Origin: JBQLZQ01 sp052168355
GTDB taxonomy: Bacteria > Pseudomonadota > Alphaproteobacteria > DSM-16000 > Inquilinaceae
NCBI GenBank assembly: GCA_052168355.1
Contig: JBQLZQ010000072.1
Coordinates: forward strand, 1-64,000
Length of the DNA stretch: 64,000 nucleotides
Direction of reading: 5' to 3'
Positions 55,035 to 61,382 of the stretch are shown in pieces. The translations under genes and the position numbers were made by a program. The stretch's first letter is position 1; every line of letters starts with the position of its first letter. The notes beneath the pieces were generated by a model. The model was not told where the DNA came from. It saw only the letters and a list, made by a program, of their open reading frames with translations, and made no database searches.

Positions 55035-55062
55035 GTCGGATCGCCGCACCTTCGTTCGTCTA
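55035..55062 (+). promoter_or_regulatory. Predicted ECF42 promoter before the glyoxalase gene
   Basis: GTCGG (55035-55039), 15 bases, TTCGTCTA (55055-55062), 71 bases before the next ATG. It has the same boxes and spacing as upstream of the DGPF gene. A small hairpin (GGCGGA-AGA-TCCGCC, about 55085-55099) lies in the leader. Confidence 0.65.
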
Positions 55063-55132
55063 ACCGGTACGGGTTAGAGATCTGGCGGAAGATCCGCCGG
55101 GGCCCGACAACAAACAACGGGAGACAGAGACA

Positions 55133-55525
55133 ATGAGCGACGCCTTTCATACCCATGGCGCGTTGAGCTGGTGCGAGCTTCTGACCGATGACGTGGCCAA
55201 GGCCAAGGCCTTCTATACCGACGTCATCGGCTGGCAGGCCGAGGACATGGATATGGCCGACAGCGGTGTCTACACGGTGCTGAAAGCCAACGGAGCGCCC
55301 GTGGGTGGGATCATGAAGACACCGCCCCAGGCCGGCGGCCCGCCCCGCTGGACCACCTACATCACCGTCGACGACGTCGACGGCCGTTTGACCAAGGCCG
55401 AGAAGGCCGGGGGGACAATCCTGTCGCCGGCCTTTTCGGTACCCGGTGTCGGCCGCATGGCCACCGTTGCCGACCCGACCGGCGCCGTCCTGAATTTCAT
55501 CACCTACGAACCCAAGGACGGCTAG
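55133..55525 (+). CDS. VOC/glyoxalase-family protein
   Basis: 130 residues. VOC fold: HGALSWCELLTDDVAKAKAF, YTDVIGWQAEDMDMADSGVY, then VGRMATVADPTGAVLNFITY with a repeat of the beta-alpha-beta-beta-beta unit. Related to the 27-kDa-antigen/CFP30B group. The promoter-like motif upstream matches that of the ECF42 operon, so it is probably a regulon member. The activity is unknown. Confidence 0.85.
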   Translation: MSDAFHTHGALSWCELLTDDVAKAKAFYTDVIGWQAEDMDMADSGVYTVLKANGAPVGGIMKTPPQAGGPPRWTTYITVDDVDGRLTKAEKAGGTILSPAFSVPGVGRMATVADPTGAVLNFITYEPKDG

Positions 55526-55583
55526 AGCGCGATCGCCTTGGGTGGAAGCGGGTCCGCTTCCACCAATGACGATCGCGCTCTAG
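55522..55583. repeat. Nested palindromic element between convergent genes
   Basis: Outer arms CTAGAGCGCGATCG (55522-55535) and CGATCGCGCTCTAG (55570-55583) are a perfect 14-bp inverted repeat. Inside, GGTGGAAGCGG (55541-55551) and CCGCTTCCACC (55554-55564) form a second 11-bp stem. The glyoxalase stop codon lies in the left arm. This looks like a mobile intergenic palindrome (REP/RIME-like) that may also act as a two-way terminator before prfB. Confidence 0.7.
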
Positions 55584-55619
55584 CGGCCAAAACCCCATTC
55601 GGCGAAGGGGGCCGCGCCG

Positions 55620-56745
55620 TCAGGTTTCGGCCGGCGCCCCTTCCCGCTCCTTCAGGCGGGCGGCCAGCGCGCCTTCCAGGAAGGGGTCGAGATTGCCGTC
55701 CAGCACCCCCTGGGCGTTGCCGGTCTCCACGCCCGTGCGCAGATCCTTGACCATCTGATAGGGCTGCAGCACATAGCTGCGGATCTGGTGACCCCAGCCG
55801 ATGTCGGTCTTGGCGTCCGCCTCGGCCTGGGCCGCTTCTTCCCGCTTCCTGAGCTCGGCCTCGTAAAGCCGCGCGCGCAGCATGTCGAAAGCCTGGGCCC
55901 GGTTTCGGTGCTGGGACCGGTCGTTCTGGCACTGGACGACGATCCCGGTCGGCAGATGGGTGATGCGGATGGCGCTGTCGGTCTTGTTGACGTGCTGTCC
56001 GCCGGCCCCGGAGGCGCGATAGGTGTCGATGCGCAGGTCCTTGTCCTCGACCTGGATATCGATGCTGTCGTCGATCACCGGCGATACCGCGACGGAGGCA
56101 AAGCTGGTGTGCCGGCGCGCCTGGCTGTCGAACGGGCTGATCCGCACCAGGCGATGGACCCCGGCCTCGGTCTTCAGCCAGCCATAGGCGTTGTCGCCCT
56201 TGATCAGCACCGTCGCCGACTTGATCCCCGCTTCCTCGCCGGCGGATTCCTCCAGCCACTCGGTTTTGAAGCCGCGCTGGCCGGCCCACCTCACGTACAT
56301 CCGCAACAGAATCTCGGCCCAGTCCTGAGCCTCCGTCCCGCCGGCCCCGGCATTGACCTCGAGGTAGCAATCGTTGGCGTCGGCCTCGCCCGACAGCATG
56401 CTTTCAAGCTGCCGCTTGGCGATGCGGTCGGCGACGGCGGTCAGGGCGGCCTCGGCCTCGGCCGTCACGGCCGCATCCTCTTCCGCCTCCGCCAGTTCCA
56501 GCAGTTCGACGGAATCGTCCAGATCGCGGGCCAGGTCCCGGCAGGCCGTCAGCCCGTCATCCAGACGGGTCCGTTCGCGCATCAAGTCCTGGGCCCGGGC
56601 GGGATCGTCCCACAGGCCGGGATCCTCGGCGATGCTGTTCAGCTCGTCCAGGCGCCGGATGCTGTTGTCCCAGTCAAAGAGACCTCCTCAGCAGCGCCAA
56701 CGACTGCTTTGCGCCGTCGACGACCGCTTGTGTTTCGGCGCGCAT
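55620..56745 (-). CDS. prfB: Peptide chain release factor 2 (programmed +1 frameshift)
   Basis: 374 residues when read with a +1 shift. The first 23 codons (ATG 56745 to CTT 56677) end at TGA (56676-56674); skipping one T resumes in the frame DWDNSIRRLDELN that runs to 55620. Features of RF2: ISPFDSQARRHTSFASV with the SPF specificity motif and ASGAGGQHVNKTDSAIRITH with GGQ. RF2 ends translation at TGA/TAA. The internal TGA lets RF2 level control its own synthesis. Confidence 0.96.
56674..56688 (-). promoter_or_regulatory. prfB recoding site
   Basis: On the minus strand AGGAGG (56688-56683) stands just upstream of CTT TGA C, the same Shine-Dalgarno plus slippery CTT-TGA-C arrangement known from E. 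coli prfB. Ribosomes shift +1 when RF2 is scarce. Confidence 0.95.
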
Positions 56746-56807
56746 GATGATGCTCCCCAGCGATATGGATAAGATAGCGATGCCTGGATGTAGGCGACCG
56801 GGGGCGG

Positions 56808-59279
56808 CTAGTAAAGTCCGCCGATGCCGGAGCCGGCGGCCGGGCTGTCCGGCTGGCCGAACGCCGCCGTTCCCGGGTCGTCGGCGATGACGCCACGCGA
56901 TACGCGGGTCGGCTCGGTTCCCGGGCGATAGGCTTCCCAGATGCCGGGCTGGCCAGGCGGCGCCAAAAGGCCGGTGCCATGGTCGATGCGCACCAGGCTG
57001 ACGCCCCGCGGGATCCGGAACGGCGGCACCGCCTCCCCTTCCAGGGCCTCGGCCATGAAGGCGCCGAAGATGGGGACGGCGGCGCTGCTGCCCGTTTCAC
57101 GGTCGCCCAGGGTGCGCGGGTTGTCGAAGCCGACAAAAACGCCGACCGCCAGATCGGGGGTAAAGCCCATGAACCAGGCGTCGAAATAATCGTTGGTGGT
57201 CCCGGTCTTGCCGGCCAAGGGCACGCCCAGCGCCGCCAGCCGGCGGGCGGTCCCCCGCTGCACCACGCCTTCCAGCATGGACACCATTTGGTAGGTGGGG
57301 ATCGGATCGGCGATCCGCTTGCGCGTGTCGGGCGGTTCGGGCGTTTCCTGGCCGGCCCATTCGACGTTCTCGCACGACGGGCAGGGCCGCTGATCGCGGC
57401 TGTAGATGGTCTCCCCCGTGCGGTCCTGGATGCGGTCGATAAAGCTTGGGCTGACCTCCAGCCCGCCATTGACCAGCATGGCGTAGGCCGTGGTCAATTG
57501 CAGTGGCGTGGTCTCGCCGGCCCCCAATGCCATGGAATAGAGCAGCGGCATGCTGTCCATGATGCCGAAGCGTTGCGCCACCTCGCGCACCGGTTCCAGC
57601 CCGATCTGCTGCAGCAGGCGGATGGTCATCAGGTTGCGCGATTTCTCGATCCCCGTGCGCATTGGCGTCGGCCCAAGGAAGTCTTCCGAATAGTTGGACG
57701 GCCGCCACAGACCGAGACCCGCACCCTGGTCGATGGCCAGCGGCGAGTCGAGCAGGACGGTGCTGGGGGTGTAGCCACTTTCCAGCCCGGCCAGATAGAC
57801 GAACGGCTTGAACGCGCTGCCGGGCTGCCGGGCCGCCTGGGTCGCCCGGTTGAACTCGCTCATCTCGAAGCTGTAGCCGCCCGCCACCGCCCTGACCCGG
57901 CCGGTATGGGGGTCCATCGCCACCACGGCGCCCTGCACCGCCGGAATCTGGCGCAGCCCGTACAGCGGCGCCGGTCGGTCGCCGTCCCCGCCATCCGCCT
58001 CGCCGGTCTGCTGAACGCCGTCGGCAACGGCGTCGTCATACAGCGGCTCCGCCAGGATCACGTCGCCCAGCGCCAGCACGTCGGTCATGGCGTCCACGGC
58101 GGGCCCCAAACGCTGCCCGGGGCGCCAGGGCCTGGCCCAGATGACGTCCTCCAGGGCGATCCGGCCGCGCCGTCGGTCGCTGAGACCGATCAGCGCCTCG
58201 CCGGCATCGACTTCCAGCACCACCGCCAACTGCCAAGCGCCGGAACCGGCCGGTCGGGCGATCTCGCCCAGCCGTCGGGGCCAGTCGTCGAAATTGTCGA
58301 AGGTGGCGATGGGCCCCCGCCAGCCGTGGCGGCGGTCATAGGCGATCAACCCGTCCCTCAGCACCCGCTCGGCGATCTCCTGAAGATCCGGGTCGACGGT
58401 GGTTCGGACCGACAGGCCGCCCGCATAGAGCGCGTCGTCCCCGTAGATCTGTTGCAGCTCGCGGCGCACCTCTTCCGCGAAATAGTCGGCCGTCACCCGC
58501 TCGGTCGTGCTGCGGCCCCGCACCTCGAGCGGCTGGGACCCGGCTTCGCGCTGTTCGGCCGTGGTGATCACGCCGTCATCGGCCATCCGCTGCAGCACAT
58601 AACCGCGCCGGGCGATCGCCGCGTCGCGCCGAAAGACGGGGTGATAATTGTTGGGCGCCTTCGGTAGACCGGCCAGATAGGCGGTTTCGGCCAGCGTCAG
58701 CTCCGTCAGGGGTTTGTCGAAGAAGTTCAGCGCCGCCGACGCCACCCCGTACGACCCGCGCCCGAGATAGATCTGGTTGAGGTACAACTCGAGGATCTGG
58801 TCCTTCGAGAAGGTCCGTTCGATCCGCAACGCCAGAAGCTGTTCGCGGATCTTACGCTCGAACGACACATCGTTGGTGAGCAGGAAGTTCTTGGCCACCT
58901 GCTGGGTAATGGTCGATGCGCCCACCAGCCGCCGGTCGGACCCCAGATTGCGAAGATTGGTGACGATGGCCCGCCCGATGCCGACGAAATCGATCCCGTG
59001 ATGTTGGTAGTAATTCTGATCTTCGGCCGACACGAAGGCCTGGATCACCTGATCCGGTATCGCCTCGATCGGGACGAACAGGCGATTTTCGAACGCGTAT
59101 TCGGCCATCAGGCGGCCGTCCGCCGCGTGCAGGCGGGTGGTTATGGGGGGTTCGTAGACGGCAAGCTGGGAGTAATCCGGCAGGTCGCGGCTGAAATAGC
59201 TCAACGCCAGGAATGCAGCCGCGCCGCCCAGAACCGCCAGGAACGCCACCGAGGAGAGGATCCAGCCGACAAACCGCAT
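56808..59279 (-). CDS. mrcA: Penicillin-binding protein 1A
   Basis: 823 residues. One N-terminal helix, a glycosyltransferase family 51 domain (FVSAEDQNYYQHHGIDFVGI with catalytic Glu, STITQQVAKNFLLTND, RKIREQLLALRIERTFSKDQ), an OB-like region, and a transpeptidase domain with SxxK in RQPGSAFKPF, SRN in KSRNLMT and KTGTTND. A Cys-x2-Cys (RPCPSCENV) in a surface loop is unusual. It polymerises and cross-links peptidoglycan. Downstream of amiC and upstream of prfB. Confidence 0.95.
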   Translation of the reverse strand: MRFVGWILSSVAFLAVLGGAAAFLALSYFSRDLPDYSQLAVYEPPITTRLHAADGRLMAEYAFENRLFVPIEAIPDQVIQAFVSAEDQNYYQHHGIDFVGIGRAIVTNLRNLGSDRRLVGASTITQQVAKNFLLTNDVSFERKIREQLLALRIERTFSKDQILELYLNQIYLGRGSYGVASAALNFFDKPLTELTLAETAYLAGLPKAPNNYHPVFRRDAAIARRGYVLQRMADDGVITTAEQREAGSQPLEVRGRSTTERVTADYFAEEVRRELQQIYGDDALYAGGLSVRTTVDPDLQEIAERVLRDGLIAYDRRHGWRGPIATFDNFDDWPRRLGEIARPAGSGAWQLAVVLEVDAGEALIGLSDRRRGRIALEDVIWARPWRPGQRLGPAVDAMTDVLALGDVILAEPLYDDAVADGVQQTGEADGGDGDRPAPLYGLRQIPAVQGAVVAMDPHTGRVRAVAGGYSFEMSEFNRATQAARQPGSAFKPFVYLAGLESGYTPSTVLLDSPLAIDQGAGLGLWRPSNYSEDFLGPTPMRTGIEKSRNLMTIRLLQQIGLEPVREVAQRFGIMDSMPLLYSMALGAGETTPLQLTTAYAMLVNGGLEVSPSFIDRIQDRTGETIYSRDQRPCPSCENVEWAGQETPEPPDTRKRIADPIPTYQMVSMLEGVVQRGTARRLAALGVPLAGKTGTTNDYFDAWFMGFTPDLAVGVFVGFDNPRTLGDRETGSSAAVPIFGAFMAEALEGEAVPPFRIPRGVSLVRIDHGTGLLAPPGQPGIWEAYRPGTEPTRVSRGVIADDPGTAAFGQPDSPAAGSGIGGLY

Positions 59280-59495
59280 CAGTTTCCGTACGTCCGGCCT
59301 TGGCGAGGGCGATCGGGCGCCGAGGCCGCGCCGGCTGCCCTTATCGAGGGAAGAGGTAGCATCTCATAGTCTGCCGGCAAAACCTGCATAAATTACTAAC
59401 AAATCCTAACCGCACCCAACCGCGTCGGACCTTGAAACACTGCCGCCCAATTATGGCCGGCCCATGGCCGCCGGCGCCCCGCCCACGCTCACGCG

Positions 59496-60827
59496 CTAGG
59501 AGTTGGTCAAGGTCTGGTGGCGGGCGAAATACTGGTCGATGGCCCGGGCGATCGCGGCGGCCATGGCCTCGCGATGGCCGGACGACAGCAACGTCCGTTC
59601 GTCGACATGGTTCGAGAGATAGCCCAGCTCCACCAGCACCGACGGCACGTCGGGCGCCTTGAGCACCGCGAAGCCGGCCTGACGGTGGGTGTTGCGCACC
59701 AAAGGCGTCCGCACCGCCAGATTGTCGACGACAAGCTGGGCGACGATCCGCGACTCGTTCTGGCTGGCCCGCTGGGCCAGATCGATCAGGATGCTGGCCA
59801 TGATATCGTCTTCGGGGTCCAGGGCGACGCCGGCCAGAGCGTCGGCGCGGTTTTCCCGGGCCGCCAGCAATGCCGCTTCCTCGTCGCTGGCCACGTCGGA
59901 CAGGGTATAGACCGACGCCCCGCGAACCTGCGGATCGTCGATACTGTCGGCGTGGATCGAAATAAACAGGTCGGCGCCGGCGGCGCGGGCCAGGGCAACC
60001 CGATCCCGCAGGCGAAGATAGACATCGCTGTCGCGGGTCAGGACCACCCGATAGCGCCCCCTCGCCTCCAGCGTGGCGCGCAATTTGCGGGCGACGGCCA
60101 GGGTGATGTCCTTTTCCTGGGTTCCGGACGGCCCGATCGCGCCGGGGTCGATGCCGCCATGGCCGGGGTCGATGGCCACCACCCGCACCACCGGCGGCGA
60201 CGGCCGTCGGCCGGGCAGCGGCACGGAAAGGCCGGCCGGAACCGCGGCGACAAAGGCCGTCGCCGGCGCGGCCGTGGAGTCCTGGGCCAACGTTTCCACC
60301 TGGGCATCCGCCGCGGGCGCCGGGGACGCCGGTCCTTCGTCGGGCCGGCGCAGCACGGCCGGCGACCGGACGGCCGTCAGCAGAAAATCGCTGGGGTCGG
60401 CGGGGCCGAGGTCGAGCACGAACCGGTAGGGCCGGGCCGCCGTGGCCGGCAGGTAGAACATGTCGGCGACGCGGGCCGGCCGTTTCAGGCTGAGGGTCAC
60501 CCGCAAGGTGCCGTCGCCGACCTTTTCGTGACGATGCTCGGCGATCAGGCCGACCGACGGTGCGGAGGACGAGGTCTCCCACTCCAGCGCCGGGAAATCC
60601 AGGACGATGCGGTACGGTTCGTCCAGGGTGGTGAGCCGAAATTCCGACGCCGTGGTCATTTCAAGCACGAATCGGGTGGTTGCGCCGTGGTCGCCCAGGC
60701 GCACATCGACCACCGCCGGCGGACGCGGCCCGGACAGCAGGGTTTGTCCCGCGGCCCCATCGGCCAGCAGCGGCGTAAGGCCGACCGCGATCAACAGAAG
60801 GCCAAGCAATTTCGCCCTAAATGCCAT
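59496..60827 (-). CDS. amiC: N-acetylmuramoyl-L-alanine amidase (AmiC-like)
   Basis: 443 residues: signal peptide (AKLLGLLLIAVGLTPLLADG), an AMIN domain (~40-150, FVLEMTTASEFRLTTLDEPY) and a C-terminal Amidase_3 domain with zinc ligands in AIDPGHGGIDPGAIG and FISIHADSI, and the catalytic glutamate in VLVELGYLSN. Splits septal peptidoglycan during daughter-cell separation. Alphaproteobacterial genomes often keep it beside rne and mrcA, as here. Confidence 0.92.
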   Translation of the reverse strand: MAFRAKLLGLLLIAVGLTPLLADGAAGQTLLSGPRPPAVVDVRLGDHGATTRFVLEMTTASEFRLTTLDEPYRIVLDFPALEWETSSSAPSVGLIAEHRHEKVGDGTLRVTLSLKRPARVADMFYLPATAARPYRFVLDLGPADPSDFLLTAVRSPAVLRRPDEGPASPAPAADAQVETLAQDSTAAPATAFVAAVPAGLSVPLPGRRPSPPVVRVVAIDPGHGGIDPGAIGPSGTQEKDITLAVARKLRATLEARGRYRVVLTRDSDVYLRLRDRVALARAAGADLFISIHADSIDDPQVRGASVYTLSDVASDEEAALLAARENRADALAGVALDPEDDIMASILIDLAQRASQNESRIVAQLVVDNLAVRTPLVRNTHRQAGFAVLKAPDVPSVLVELGYLSNHVDERTLLSSGHREAMAAAIARAIDQYFARHQTLTNS

Positions 60828-60860
60828 GCGAACTCAAACTAAGACAGCCAATCCCGTTCA

Positions 60861-60890
60861 GATATAACGCCGATGAATCAATCCCTTCAA
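60861..60890 (-). promoter_or_regulatory. Candidate amiC promoter
   Basis: On the minus strand TTGAAG (60890-60885) and TATATC (60866-60861) are 18 bases apart, ending 34 bases before the amiC ATG at 60827. Both hexamers are near consensus. It lies in an A/T-rich patch. Confidence 0.45.
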
Positions 60891-61382
60891 CAAAAAAGAT
60901 AAGATGATATCTCATAGATGCGCGCGGGCAGGCCCACAGGGCCTTCCGTCGCCGATCCCGGCCCGGCCCCCGAAGTCTCCGGTGATCATAATGAAGGATT
61001 GTCGAAGCACTCTCCCGTCGCTATGTTCGGTTTGCGACATTTCATGTCCGCCACCAGCCGTATACTGAAACGATTTTCAACAGGGAATCGCCTTAAGGTA
61101 TTTCGGACGGCTGTAAGTCTTCGATGTGCGGGGTTCTCGGCGAATTGCAGATGGACCCGGCAAAGGGACTTTGTCGGCGGATATGGGCATAGAGGTTTTG
61201 TTTGAAGTCGACGGGGCCAATCCTGGCTCTGTCCGGTTTTTCTGGCGACGCCCGTTCTGGCCGCTTTTGGAGCGCCGATCGGGGATTTGGCCGCCAGAAG
61301 CCGTTGACTTCGCCCCAACATGTGACGCGTCACCGGTCCGTTTGTCGCACCGGTCCGGGGGCAGCGTCATAAGGATATAGTT
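60891..61382 (+). other. Upstream region and long leader of rne
   Basis: About 490 bases without a convincing gene. TATACT (61061-61066) is a candidate -10, which would give rne a leader of about 310 bases. Within it TTCTGGCG (61240-61247) and CGCCAGAA (61292-61299) are perfect complementary arms, and ACCGGTCCG occurs twice near 61330-61355. AAGGA lies just before the ATG. A long structured leader is how E. coli rne controls its own mRNA; the same may hold here. Confidence 0.4.

Noticed and set aside
56585..56690. prfB as a frameshifted pseudogene
   Set aside because: The internal TGA lies in the known RF2 recoding context (AGGAGG, CTT TGA C), and the protein is intact after the +1 shift.
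61126..61380. Small ORF in the rne leader
   Set aside because: No ribosome site, no homology pattern, and it overlaps the expected leader structure; likely non-coding.
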